Origin: Aquitalea aquatica
GTDB taxonomy: Bacteria > Pseudomonadota > Gammaproteobacteria > Burkholderiales > Chromobacteriaceae
Assembly: GCF_013911085.1 (NCBI RefSeq)
Contig: NZ_JACERN010000010.1
Span: 83,296-147,295, forward strand
DNA length: 64,000 bases
Direction: 5' to 3'
Under the pieces are notes generated by a model. That model was not told where the DNA came from. It ran no database searches and saw nothing but the letters and a program-made list of their open reading frames with translations. Positions 38,028 to 46,132 of this stretch are shown piece by piece; position 1 is the stretch's first letter; each line of letters starts with the position of its first letter. A program made the position numbers and the translations under genes.

Positions 38028-38969
38028 TCAGCACAGGCGCAGCTTGAAGGTTTCCAGCGCCTGCATCAGTAGCTGCAGAATGCCGCCCTCCCACAGCGAA
38101 TGGCCGGCCATTTCCACTAAGTGGAAGTCAGCCTCGGGCCAGTGCTGCGCCAGTTCGCTGGCGGTGACCGGCGGGCATACCACGTCGTAGCGCCCCTGCA
38201 CGATAACGGCCGGAATATGACGAATGCGCTCGATCTGCTGCAGCAATTGTGCCTCGGGCAGGAAAATGCGATGCACGAAGTAATGTGCCTCCAGCCGCGC
38301 CAGCGACAACGCCACATATTCGCTGCTGGCACGCTCGATGGCGTCGGCATTCTGGCGGAGGGCGACGCAAGCACCTTCGTAACGACCCCAGGCACGGCAG
38401 GCCGGCAAGTGCACTTGAGGATCGGGGTCGGTCAGCCGGCGGTAATAGGCCTGCAGTAAGTCCTGTCGTTCCGCAACGGGAATCGGCGCGACAAAGCGCT
38501 GCCATTCCTCGGGATAGAACTGGCGCATGCCGTGCATGAACCAGTCGATTTCACTTTGTCTGCCCAGAAAAATCCCGCGCAGAACCAAGCCCTGTACCCG
38601 CTGCGGATGCGCCTGGGCATAGGCCAGTGCCAGCGTGCTGCCCCAGGAGCCGCCAAACACCAGCCAGCGCTCGATGCCCAGATGCTCGCGCAGGCACTCG
38701 ATGTCGGCAATCAGATGCTGGGTGGTGTTGTCGCGTAGTTCACCACGCGGTACCGAGCGGCCACTGCCGCGCTGATCAAACAAGACCGCGCGATAAAACC
38801 AGGGATCGAACAGCTGCCGGCTCATCGGCGCACAGCCATCGCCCGGCCCGCCATGCAGATACAGCACCGGCTGACCATCCTGCCGGCCACATTGCTCCCA
38901 GTACATCTGGTGCAAACCGCCCAACGGCAACATGCCACTGGCGTAGGGTGTAATCGGGGGATAGAGCAT
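38028..38969 (-). CDS. pip: Proline iminopeptidase
   Basis: This 313-residue alpha/beta hydrolase removes N-terminal proline from peptides (family S33). The oxyanion-hole motif HGGPGDG lies at 39-45, the nucleophile S108 in the FGGSWGSTLAL elbow, the acid in the GRYDVVCPP segment and the histidine in EMAGHSLWE. The ATG at 38969 is chosen because MLYPPITPYASG is the conserved start and the 67-codon extension overlaps the EVE gene. Spacing of 35 bp to the EVE gene suggests one operon. Confidence 0.95.
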   Translation of the reverse strand: MLYPPITPYASGMLPLGGLHQMYWEQCGRQDGQPVLYLHGGPGDGCAPMSRQLFDPWFYRAVLFDQRGSGRSVPRGELRDNTTQHLIADIECLREHLGIERWLVFGGSWGSTLALAYAQAHPQRVQGLVLRGIFLGRQSEIDWFMHGMRQFYPEEWQRFVAPIPVAERQDLLQAYYRRLTDPDPQVHLPACRAWGRYEGACVALRQNADAIERASSEYVALSLARLEAHYFVHRIFLPEAQLLQQIERIRHIPAVIVQGRYDVVCPPVTASELAQHWPEADFHLVEMAGHSLWEGGILQLLMQALETFKLRLC

Positions 38970-39004
38970 CAGCGTCCTTGTGAGATGGGGCAGGAGGGCA
39001 AGAC

Positions 39005-39463
39005 TCAGCACAGCTGACTGGTGATGTAATCCCACTCCAGCGGGCTGACCGGGGTGATCGACAGCCGATTGCCGCGCTTGAGTACCTGCATCTGTTCCAG
39101 CAGCGGATGCTGCCGCAGCAAGGCAGGCGTCAGCAGCGGGATCTTGCGCACAAAACGCACGTCCACACACTGCCAGCGCGGTGCATCCGGCAGGGATTTG
39201 GCATCGAAATAAAGGCTGGCCGGATCAAACTGGCTGGAGTCGGCATGGGCGGTGCTGGCCACCACGGCCAAGCCGGCAATACCCGGCTCGGCACAGCTGG
39301 AATGCCAGAACAGCACCCCATCACCCGGCTGCATGTCATCGCGCATGAAATTGCGCGCCTGATAATTGCGCACCCCGGTCCACTCGAAGGCCCGCAGGGG
39401 CTGGGCCATCAGGTCATCAATGGACGTTTCGTCCGGCTCGGATTTCATCAGCCAATAGCGCAT
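39005..39463 (-). CDS. EVE-domain protein
   Basis: This 152-residue single-domain protein has the PUA-like EVE fold, a family that can bind modified bases in RNA or DNA. The signature MRYWLMKSEPDETSIDDL is at the N-terminus, with GVRNYQARNFMRDDMQPGD following and FWHSSCAEPGIAGLA in the middle. In this family it is often a housekeeping thymocyte nuclear protein 1 homologue. It is the first gene of EVE-pip-hypothetical. Partner and ligand are unknown. Confidence 0.92.
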   Translation of the reverse strand: MRYWLMKSEPDETSIDDLMAQPLRAFEWTGVRNYQARNFMRDDMQPGDGVLFWHSSCAEPGIAGLAVVASTAHADSSQFDPASLYFDAKSLPDAPRWQCVDVRFVRKIPLLTPALLRQHPLLEQMQVLKRGNRLSITPVSPLEWDYITSQLC

Positions 39464-39592
39464 GGGAAATGTCTGTTAATCAATGGGAGGTTAACTTAAC
39501 AATTTACGCCATCTTACAACTGTAGGGCTGGATTATGCTGAGCTCAAGATAAACATCAGGGCCAGCCGGCCCTTGCAGCCAGGAGAAACATC

Positions 39593-39751
39593 ATGAAAAG
39601 CCTGTTGATCGGCATCTTGCTAGCGAGCGCACTGAGTGCCTGTGTCGTCGTCCCGCCACGCGTTGCCTACCGTGGACCAGAGTTCCGGCCAGTACAAGTG
39701 GTACCCGTCTACGTACCCGCTGAGCGTGGTTATCACCACTGGGACCGTTGA
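39593..39751 (+). CDS. Small lipoprotein, 52 residues
   Basis: A 52-codon ORF starting at ATG 39593 with a good AGGAG site at 39581. The signal ends in the lipobox LSAC (residues 14-17, cysteine 17). A short Pro/Val/Tyr-rich tail follows: VVVPPRVAYRGPEFRP, then VYVPAERGYHHWDR. It looks like the very small PXPV-type outer-membrane lipoproteins that many Betaproteobacteria carry. It ends 15 bp before the convergent cyclo-ligase gene. Confidence 0.75.
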   Translation: MKSLLIGILLASALSACVVVPPRVAYRGPEFRPVQVVPVYVPAERGYHHWDR

Positions 39752-39766
39752 GACTAGCCCTGTGCG

Positions 39767-40381
39767 TTAAGTAGCACTGCGGTTTGGTGTAAAGCGGTGC
39801 AAACCCGACTCGGTTAGCAGATAGTCCAGTTGCACATCCCATGCTTCGCGCGGTACGGCGGCCACACGCTGGCAATCGTAGGCCACGCCAACCAGCAGCG
39901 GCTTGCCGTAGCGGGGATGGCGGCGGCGAAAAGCCAGGCTGCTGTCATAGAAGCCCCCGCCCTGCCCCATGCGATAACCTTGCTCGTCGACCGCCAGCAA
40001 GGGCAGCAACAGCACATCCAGCCGCTCGGCCCGCAGGCAGGGGCCATCGAACTCCATGATCCCGTAGCGCGGATGGCGATACCAGTGGCCGGTGGCATTC
40101 AGCCGGGAAAACCACATGCGCCGGCCACGCGCAGGGATCTGCGGCAACCAGACACTGGCGCCGCGCTGCAAGGCGGTGCTGAGCAGGATTTCGATGTCCA
40201 GCTCAGAGCCCGCCGCCAGATAGCCACCAATGCGCTTGCCCCGCCGCAACAAACGACCGGCATGGCGCGCAACAGCACGCATGGCTTCAGCCCGATAAGC
40301 CGGGCTCAATGCCATGCGCTGGCGACGGATGTTCTTGCGCAGGGTGACCTTGTCAGTAGCAGCAGAAGACGATGGCGTCAT
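39767..40381 (-). CDS. 5-formyltetrahydrofolate cyclo-ligase
   Basis: This 204-residue enzyme converts 5-formyl-THF to 5,10-methenyl-THF with ATP (YgfA/MTHFS family). The terminal MGQGGGFYDSSLAF motif binds nucleotide, and RKNIRRQRMALSP starts the fold. The ATG at 40381 is chosen because the 56-codon extension runs back through the 6S RNA gene. Its position just downstream of the 6S gene is the classic ssrS-ygfA arrangement, so 6S readthrough may transcribe it. Confidence 0.94.
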   Translation of the reverse strand: MTPSSSAATDKVTLRKNIRRQRMALSPAYRAEAMRAVARHAGRLLRRGKRIGGYLAAGSELDIEILLSTALQRGASVWLPQIPARGRRMWFSRLNATGHWYRHPRYGIMEFDGPCLRAERLDVLLLPLLAVDEQGYRMGQGGGFYDSSLAFRRRHPRYGKPLLVGVAYDCQRVAAVPREAWDVQLDYLLTESGLHRFTPNRSAT

Positions 40382-40410
40382 GGCTGAGCAATAAAATGAG
40401 AGCAGAAATG

Positions 40411-40442
40411 AAAACGACCCGGAGCAAGATGCGCCGGGTCGT
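40411..40442 (-). terminator. Intrinsic terminator of the 6S RNA
   Basis: ACGACCCGG/CCGGGTCGT perfect 9-bp stem (40414-40422 and 40434-40442) with an 11-base loop, followed on the minus strand by TTTTCATTT. It lies right after the 6S 3' end and 30 bp before the cyclo-ligase ATG. Confidence 0.9.
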
Positions 40443-40449
40443 GAAGGGA

Positions 40450-40627
40450 GACCCCCGCGAGTGTCGTTTGGGCATAATTCGCTTGTACCCTGTTTCCAGG
40501 GAGGGTCACCTGCCAGCCACTTCGGGCGCGTCCGCAAGGGACGCGACACACCCGTGACTCACGCTGGCAACCAGAAGCGAACGCATTGGTACAAAGGAAT
40601 TGTTTGCCGTCACGAACACCGCAGGGG
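40450..40627 (-). ncRNA. ssrS: 6S RNA
   Basis: An approximately 178-nt non-coding RNA that binds sigma70 RNA polymerase and mimics an open promoter. It lies between zapA and the cyclo-ligase gene, the conserved 6S position. The two ends pair: 5' CCCCUGCGGUGUUCG with 3' CGACACUCGCGGGG near 40453-40466, giving the typical closing stem. The interior contains the long imperfect hairpin with a CCCUGGAAACAGGG-like upper part and a large asymmetric bubble. A strong intrinsic terminator follows. Ends are estimated by the base pairing and may shift by several bases. Confidence 0.85.
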
Positions 40628-40662
40628 ATAAGCTGATCTGTAGTGTCCACCAGCCGGCCTGT

Positions 40663-40974
40663 TTAGAACAGGGCTTGCTGGCTTTCGCGAAGCGCCGTGT
40701 CGGCTGCCTCGCTCATGTTGCGTATTTTACGCTGGAACGAGGCCATTTCCAAGCCCTCTCCCACTTTGGTGCGTAACAAATCGTGGGCAATGTTCAGTGC
40801 TGCCATGATGGCGATCTTGTCAGCGTCCATCACCTTGCCGTGCTGCTGGATCATGTCGATCTTGCCTTCCAGCAGTCTGACCGCCTCCAGCAGGGTTTCG
40901 CGCTCGTCGACGGGGGAGCCTATGGTGAAGTGACGACCCAGCAATTCGATGTCCACCTGCACGATATCGCTCAT
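40663..40974 (-). CDS. zapA: Cell division protein ZapA
   Basis: This 103-residue protein bundles FtsZ at the division ring. It has the VQVDIELLGRHFTIGSP start, then DERETLLEAVRLLEGKI and the coiled-coil half that carries VMDADKIAIMAALNIAHDLL. It overlaps the upstream coiled-coil gene by 4 bp and lies immediately upstream of 6S RNA. Confidence 0.95.
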   Translation of the reverse strand: MSDIVQVDIELLGRHFTIGSPVDERETLLEAVRLLEGKIDMIQQHGKVMDADKIAIMAALNIAHDLLRTKVGEGLEMASFQRKIRNMSEAADTALRESQQALF

Positions 40975-41198
40975 TCTGCCTCTCCTGCGCCCTGCTCGGG
41001 TTCATCCGCCTTCGGCAGGCGCTCCATCAGCGCGGCCACGCGATTGCGGGTTTCGTTCACACGGAAATTCAGTTCGGCGTTTTCCTTCAGCGCTTCAGCC
41101 AGCGCCTGGGCAAAACGGCCGTTCTGGGTTTCCAGTTCCTTGATGCGGGCAACCAGGGCCTGCACGCGGGATTCGAGATATTCCAGTTCCTTGTCCAT
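40971..41198 (-). CDS. ZapB-like small coiled-coil protein (TIGR02449-type)
   Basis: This 75-residue protein is almost entirely coiled coil: MDKELEYLESRVQALVARIKEL leads into a leucine-heptad run, with a flexible acidic tail. It is the usual partner gene directly upstream of zapA in Betaproteobacteria. The 4-bp overlap shows translational coupling. A role in the Z-ring layer is inferred from ZapB likeness and position. Confidence 0.82.
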   Translation of the reverse strand: MDKELEYLESRVQALVARIKELETQNGRFAQALAEALKENAELNFRVNETRNRVAALMERLPKADEPEQGAGEAE

Positions 41199-41219
41199 GG
41201 CGGCGAGGATAACGGTCGG

Positions 41220-42110
41220 CTAGTCCAGCGTCAAACCCAGACTACGCCGTGCTGTGTCCAGCGTGGCACACATGGCCACTGCCCCATCCAGCAGCCGTGG
41301 GCCGGGGATGGTCAGCAGATCCTCATCCACCACATAGCGCGTCGCTTTGGCTACCGCCGGCAAGGCGGGCCAGCGGTCCCACATGCGCAGGATATCGGCG
41401 CGGCCAGCCAGCATGACTTGTGGCTGAGCCGCGACAACCGCTTCCATGCTGACTTGCGGCGCAGCCTGCGCAAGACCGCCAAAGACATTGCGCCCGCCAC
41501 ACAGCTGCATGACTGCACCCATGAAGCTGCGCTGACTGACGGTAAAGATGGGTGCGCTACTGATCTGGTAGAACACCGTCAACGGCGGACGGCGGGCATA
41601 GCGCTGGCGCAATTGCTGCAGACGCTGGCGATAGTGGCTGGCCGCCGCATCAGCTGGTGCCTGGGTGGCGGTCAACTGACCCAGGCTGCGCATCTCGCTG
41701 GCGACGTCTTCCAGCTGCAGGGGATGACTGATGAACACCGGCACGCCCAACTGGCGCAGGCGCTGCAGTTCGCGCGGATTGCCACCATCCTGCCAGGCGA
41801 CAACCAGATCGGGCTGCTGGCGCATGACGGCTTCCAGGCTGACGCCGCTATAGCCGCCCACCCGGGACAGCTGGCGTGCCGCTGGCGGGTAGTTGCTATA
41901 GTCCACCGTAGCCACCAGCCGTGAGCCGGCACCGATGGCGTACAGCATTTCGGTGGCATGCGGAGAAAGCGACACAATGCGCCGGGCGCTGGCGGGCAGC
42001 GTCAGCCATTGGCCAGCACCATCGCGCACGCTGATGGCCGCCTGGGCTGCCTGGGCCGGGGTCAGTAGCAGCGCCAGCAACAGCCAGCCGGCCTGTGCAA
42101 CGCGCGCCAT
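41220..42110 (-). CDS. BtuF-like cobalamin-binding ABC transporter solute-binding protein
   Basis: A 296-residue exported protein of the class III solute-binding family (BtuF/FhuD fold). A signal peptide spans about residues 1-23 and ends in a QAAQA-like run. The conserved ARRIVSLSPHATEMLYAIGAGSRLVATVDYSNYP start of this family is clear, as is the second lobe with GGRNVFGGLAQAAPQVSMEAVVA. It starts at the base where cobU stops. No btuC or btuD permease gene is next to it, so the transporter genes must lie elsewhere, or the protein is orphan. Confidence 0.88.
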   Translation of the reverse strand: MARVAQAGWLLLALLLTPAQAAQAAISVRDGAGQWLTLPASARRIVSLSPHATEMLYAIGAGSRLVATVDYSNYPPAARQLSRVGGYSGVSLEAVMRQQPDLVVAWQDGGNPRELQRLRQLGVPVFISHPLQLEDVASEMRSLGQLTATQAPADAAASHYRQRLQQLRQRYARRPPLTVFYQISSAPIFTVSQRSFMGAVMQLCGGRNVFGGLAQAAPQVSMEAVVAAQPQVMLAGRADILRMWDRWPALPAVAKATRYVVDEDLLTIPGPRLLDGAVAMCATLDTARRSLGLTLD

Positions 42111-42634
42111 CAGCCGCCCTTGAGCGCCAGCGGCAAGCCACAGGCCACCAGGGTGACCTGCTGGCAGCGGGCGGCGATGTCCTGATTAAGCCGGCCAAGC
42201 AGATCGCCATAGCGACGTGCCACGCTGCTCATCGGCATCACGCCCCAGCCGATTTCATTGCTGACCAGCAGCAGCTGGCCTTGCACGGCCGCAATGGCTT
42301 CCAGCAGCCATTGCCTTTCCTGTACGAAGTCCATTTCGTCGAACTGGTCGTCACTGCGGAAAAAGCGCATCAGCCACATACCCAGGCAATCCACCAGCAG
42401 CAGGCCATCTTCCTGATCATGTCCCAATACCAGCTCGGCCAGGCCGCGCTCAGCCTCCAGTACATGCCAGTGTTCCGGTCGCTGCAGGCGGTGCTGGCGC
42501 ACCCGCTCGGCAAACTCTTCGTCGCGCACTTCAGCAGTGGCAATGTAAGTCACCGGGCCGCCATGCTGCACGGCCAGTTGTTCGGCGTAGCGGCTTTTGC
42601 CGGAGCGGGAGCCGCCGCTGATCAGGTGAGTCAT
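42110..42634 (-). CDS. cobU: Adenosylcobinamide kinase/adenosylcobinamide-phosphate guanylyltransferase
   Basis: This 174-residue bifunctional enzyme phosphorylates adenosylcobinamide and then makes adenosylcobinamide-GDP, in the nucleotide-loop part of cobalamin synthesis. It has the P-loop GGSRSGKSRYAEQLA at 7-21, the histidine-containing HRLQRPEHWHVLEAE segment and the LLVDCLGMWL Walker B-like motif. The ATG at 42634 is chosen since MTHLISGGSRSGKS is the conserved start. It is cotranscribed with btuF (1-bp overlap), but a strong terminator separates it from btuB. Confidence 0.95.
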   Translation of the reverse strand: MTHLISGGSRSGKSRYAEQLAVQHGGPVTYIATAEVRDEEFAERVRQHRLQRPEHWHVLEAERGLAELVLGHDQEDGLLLVDCLGMWLMRFFRSDDQFDEMDFVQERQWLLEAIAAVQGQLLLVSNEIGWGVMPMSSVARRYGDLLGRLNQDIAARCQQVTLVACGLPLALKGG

Positions 42635-42649
42635 GAACTTGATATCCCG

Positions 42650-42679
42650 AAAAACCGGGCCTCCACTAAGGAGGCCCGG
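42650..42679 (-). terminator. Intrinsic terminator after btuB
   Basis: CCGGGCCTCC/GGAGGCCCGG perfect 10-bp stem (42655-42664 and 42670-42679), followed on the minus strand by TTTTT. It lies 46 bp after the btuB stop and 16 bp before the cobU ATG. Confidence 0.92.
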
Positions 42680-42724
42680 CTGCAAAGCTAAAAAGCAGCG
42701 CCACCAAACGGTGGCACGCAGGGT

Positions 42725-44569
42725 TTATTTCTGCTGATAGCTTACGCCGATATACGCGCCAAGGCCCGCCGTGTTGTAGCCATAGAGCGTGGTGTAATGG
42801 CGGTCGAACACATTGCTGAGCTTGAAATTGGCCGTCCACTCACGGGCAAAGCGGTAATTGGCATAGAGATTGGTCAGCGCGTAGCCGCCCAGCCAGACAT
42901 TGCTGCCGCTATCGGTGGTGTCACGCCGCTTGGCACTGACTTGCCACTCCAGCCCAGTAGTCACCCGGCCCCAGTCGTAGGCTGCCGCCAGCTGCCCGTA
43001 GGCACGGGCACGTCGCTGCAATTGCTGGTGGCCGGAATTGTCCAGCGGGTCCTGATAGGTGGCAGAACCGGACAAATCCCAGTTACCGACAGCCTTTGCC
43101 GCCGCCAGCGTGGCACCACGGATGGTGGCATGGCTGATATTGGTCATGGTGCTGTAGTCGGAGGTAATGGCAATCATGTTGTCGATGCTGTTGTGAAACA
43201 GCGTCAGCGAGGCCGAACTGCCATTGGCCTTGTATTGCAAGGCCAGCTCGGCATTGCGTGAGGTTTCCGGTTGCAGGTGAGGATTGCCGGCATAGCCATA
43301 GCTATCCAGCGGGTAGTACAGGTCATTGAAGGTGGGCGCCTTGAAGGCAGTGCCGTAGCTGGCACGTGCGGTCAGCGCCTCGCTCAGGCGATAACCGTAA
43401 CCCAGCTGACCGGTGGTTTTGCCGCCAAACTGCTCATCCTGGTCATGACGGGCGCTGGCTTGCAGCAAATGCTTGCCGAATTCGCCGCTATAGCCAATGA
43501 ACACCGCCTTGTTGCTGCGTTCGCTGACATCAAAGGCGGTGCTGCTGTCCACATGTTGCTGGGTATAGTCGAAGCCGGCCAGTAGATTGCCCAGTCCGGT
43601 ATGAATGTCGTTCTGCCACAACCATTCGTTCTGGGCAGTCTGGTACAGGTCGGCACGCTGGGCCATGTCGCCATTGGTCCAGTGCTCTTGCCGGTCAACG
43701 CTGTGGCTGAAACGCAGGGTGGAGGTCCAGTTATCGGTCAGGCTGTTTTTGGACTCCAGGCTGACTCCACTCTGGCGGCTGCGTTGCAGATCTTCACCAT
43801 GGCTGTTGTAGCCGTCGTAATCCATTTTGCCGTTGGTCTGGAACAGGCGCAGAGACAGCTCCTGTCCGGCAGCCAGTGCCTGGGTCAGGTTGGCGGAGTA
43901 GGACAGGTTGCGATAAGGGTCACGGTCCGGGTTATAGCTGCTGCTCTGCACATTAGTGGCGGAAATGCCATTGGTCTGCTGCTGACTGACCTGCAGGCTG
44001 AAGGCGGTATTGTCCTGCTTGCCCGCCACACCGACAGCCGACTGGAACAGCCCATGGTCGCCCACACCCAGCGTGGCGTTGAAATGCGGGGTACCGCGGC
44101 CCTGCCGGGTGAAAATCTGGACCACACCGCCAATGGCGTCCGCACCATACAGGCTGGAACTGCTGCCACGCACGATCTCGATGCGCTCGATATTGTCCAG
44201 TGGGATGTTTTCCAGCGCCGTCGTGCCGGTGGTGGCGGAGACGATGCGCACGCCATCCAGCAAGACCACGGTCTGGTTGGCATTGCTGCCACGCAGATAG
44301 ATGCTGGCCTGGCTGCCCATGCCACCGGAGTTGACCACTTCCACCCCGGGCTGGCGTGCCAGCAGTTGCGGCAGACTGGTAACGGCAGATTGCTCGATGT
44401 CGTCACGGGTAATCACGCTGATGTCAGACAGGGTCTTGGTGATGGATTGCGGCTGACGACTGGCCGTCACCACCACTTCCTCACCCTGGAATTGCGGCAG
44501 ATTGTCGGCATGGGCCAGACCGGTGCCGATCAGCGATACCAGCAGCCCGATTTGTTGCGGCTTGAACAT
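42725..44569 (-). CDS. btuB: TonB-dependent vitamin B12 receptor
   Basis: A 614-residue outer-membrane receptor for cobalamin uptake. The signal peptide ends at about residue 21 (GLAHA), and the TonB box follows in EEVVVTASR. A plug domain (about 35-150) has SLPQLLARQPGVEVVNSGG and LRGSNANQTVVLLDGVRI. A 22-strand barrel follows and ends with an aromatic terminus. An upstream GTG three codons before is less likely than the ATG at 44569. A cobalamin riboswitch controls the leader, which confirms the substrate. Confidence 0.95.
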   Translation of the reverse strand: MFKPQQIGLLVSLIGTGLAHADNLPQFQGEEVVVTASRQPQSITKTLSDISVITRDDIEQSAVTSLPQLLARQPGVEVVNSGGMGSQASIYLRGSNANQTVVLLDGVRIVSATTGTTALENIPLDNIERIEIVRGSSSSLYGADAIGGVVQIFTRQGRGTPHFNATLGVGDHGLFQSAVGVAGKQDNTAFSLQVSQQQTNGISATNVQSSSYNPDRDPYRNLSYSANLTQALAAGQELSLRLFQTNGKMDYDGYNSHGEDLQRSRQSGVSLESKNSLTDNWTSTLRFSHSVDRQEHWTNGDMAQRADLYQTAQNEWLWQNDIHTGLGNLLAGFDYTQQHVDSSTAFDVSERSNKAVFIGYSGEFGKHLLQASARHDQDEQFGGKTTGQLGYGYRLSEALTARASYGTAFKAPTFNDLYYPLDSYGYAGNPHLQPETSRNAELALQYKANGSSASLTLFHNSIDNMIAITSDYSTMTNISHATIRGATLAAAKAVGNWDLSGSATYQDPLDNSGHQQLQRRARAYGQLAAAYDWGRVTTGLEWQVSAKRRDTTDSGSNVWLGGYALTNLYANYRFAREWTANFKLSNVFDRHYTTLYGYNTAGLGAYIGVSYQQK

Positions 44570-44670
44570 GAAACACACACTCCTGAAATGAAAAACCGGC
44601 AGGGCTGACAGGCCGCTGCCGCGAGGAGTGCGAAGAGGACGGCTTTCACCGCTTGAACATCAAGGCATGT

Positions 44671-44694
44671 GGAGCGGCGCAGCTGGCGCGCTCC
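44671..44694. other. Hairpin in the btuB leader after the aptamer
   Basis: GGAGCG...CGCTCC plus an inner CGC/GCG pairing make a strong 24-nt hairpin (44671-44694) between the aptamer and btuB. It has no T-run, so it may belong to a translational expression platform and not to an intrinsic terminator. It lies about 100 bp upstream of the btuB ATG. Confidence 0.4.
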
Positions 44695-44754
44695 GCTGTC
44701 TGCAAGATCGCCTCCCCGCGATACTCCAGCACCGGCAGCGGCACGGGCAGCTGC

Positions 44755-44932
44755 CAGCGACAGGCCGGTCTCCGGGCTTGGTCTTGCAGTTGTGCGCCTT
44801 CCCGTTGCATATGCACAGTGGCGATGGCACAACCTGGGCCACGACATGGCCAGACCTTACCGTTGCGGGGGCAGCGCCGGTCTTGCACCGGCTTCCCGTT
44901 TCATCCGGGCGGCAAAGCCCGGACACCTGTCT
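44755..44932 (-). promoter_or_regulatory. Cobalamin riboswitch upstream of btuB
   Basis: The minus-strand transcript shows the canonical cobalamin-aptamer blocks in order. They are GGTGTCCGGGC, GATGAAACGGGAAGCCGGTG, CAAGACCGGCGCTGCCCCCG, CAACGGTAAG, GCCACTGTGC, GGGAAGGCGCACAAC, and finally the B12 box AGCCCGGAGACCGGCC at 44778-44763. It reads toward btuB and would repress it when adenosylcobalamin is plentiful. The remaining leader to the btuB ATG is about 185 nt and holds no gene I can support. Confidence 0.96.
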
Positions 44933-45097
44933 GGCGGGGATTATAAAGCCAATTATCGCCAAAACGGAGCGATCAGCGGCGATTTACCACAATATGCAAA
45001 TGGCAATGCCCATTCGGCAGCAGTATGCCGCTTGCCCCGCCGCCCCCCATGACTTAGAGTCCCGCTCTAGCCCATGCCAACCAGAGAACACCGCATC

Positions 45098-46132
45098 ATG
45101 ACCCAGTCCATCGCCCTGCCCGCCCACGCTTCCTATCAGGCTGCTCTGCAGCGCCAGAACTCGCTGACCAAGCCGGCCGGCAGCCTGGGTGTGCTGGAGA
45201 CGGTGGCCTGCCGCTTTGCCGCCTGGCAGGGGCAGACCATTCCGGCCGCGCTGACACCGGCCATTACCGTATTTGCCGGCGACCACGGCGTGACTGCCGA
45301 AGGCGTATCGGCCTACCCGTCCATCGTGACCGGTGAAATGGTGAAGAACTTCGCCGCCGGCGGTGCCGCCATCTGCGTATTGGCCCGTGCCATCGCCGCC
45401 CGGCTGGAAGTAGTGGATGTGGGTGTGCTGGGCCAGCTGCCGGACCTGCCCATCGTGCACGCCAAGGTCGCTGCCGGTACGGCCAATCTGGCAGTTGAGG
45501 CTGCCATGAGCACGACCGAGGTGGAGGCCGCGCTGGAAGTCGGCCGCACCGCCGCCCGCCGCGCTATCGAACAGGGTGCCAATCTGCTGATTGCCGGTGA
45601 CATGGGCATTGGCAATACCACACCGTCGGCGGCCTTGATCTGCCGTCTGGCCAATCTGGAGGTCGATCTCATCGTCGGTCGTGGCACCGGCATCGATGAT
45701 GCCGGCCTCGCCAACAAGCGCCGTGTGGTGGCACAGGCGCTGCAGCGCCTGCAAGGACAGCAACTGAGCGGCACACAGGTGCTGGCCGAACTGGGCGGGC
45801 TGGAAATCGCCGCCATGGCCGGCTTTTATCTGGAAGGCGCCGCACAGGGTGTGCCGTCCCTGGTGGATGGCTTCATCGCCAGCGCAGCCGCACTGGCCGC
45901 CCGCGCCATCGACCCGGCCGTGGCCGCCTGGCTGCTGGCCAGCCATCGCTCGGAAGAAACCGGCCACCGCCTGGCGCTGGAAGCACTGGGGCTGGAACCG
46001 CTGGTGGAACTGGGCATGCGACTGGGCGAAGGCTCTGGTGCGGCTACTTGCGTGCCTCTGCTGCAACTGGCCATCAAGCTGCATGCTGAAATGGCCACCT
46101 TTGCCCAGGCCGGAGTAACGGAGAAGGACTGA
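45098..46132 (+). CDS. cobT: Nicotinate-nucleotide-dimethylbenzimidazole phosphoribosyltransferase
   Basis: This 344-residue enzyme makes alpha-ribazole phosphate from DMB and NaMN for the lower ligand of cobalamin. It has the TKPAGSLGVLE substrate loop, FAGDHGVTAEGVSAYP, the GDMGIGNTTPSAA motif and the C-terminal catalytic glutamate segment RLGEGSGAA. The ATG at 45098 is chosen over one eight codons upstream by family alignment, and its ribosome-binding site is weak. It is the first gene of cobT-cobC-cobS, divergent from btuB. Confidence 0.96.
   Translation: MTQSIALPAHASYQAALQRQNSLTKPAGSLGVLETVACRFAAWQGQTIPAALTPAITVFAGDHGVTAEGVSAYPSIVTGEMVKNFAAGGAAICVLARAIAARLEVVDVGVLGQLPDLPIVHAKVAAGTANLAVEAAMSTTEVEAALEVGRTAARRAIEQGANLLIAGDMGIGNTTPSAALICRLANLEVDLIVGRGTGIDDAGLANKRRVVAQALQRLQGQQLSGTQVLAELGGLEIAAMAGFYLEGAAQGVPSLVDGFIASAAALAARAIDPAVAAWLLASHRSEETGHRLALEALGLEPLVELGMRLGEGSGAATCVPLLQLAIKLHAEMATFAQAGVTEKD

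Noticed and set aside
40382..40549. N-terminal extension of the cyclo-ligase frame
   Set aside because: It lies across the 6S RNA terminator and most of the 6S 3' end, and the family start fits the ATG at 40381.
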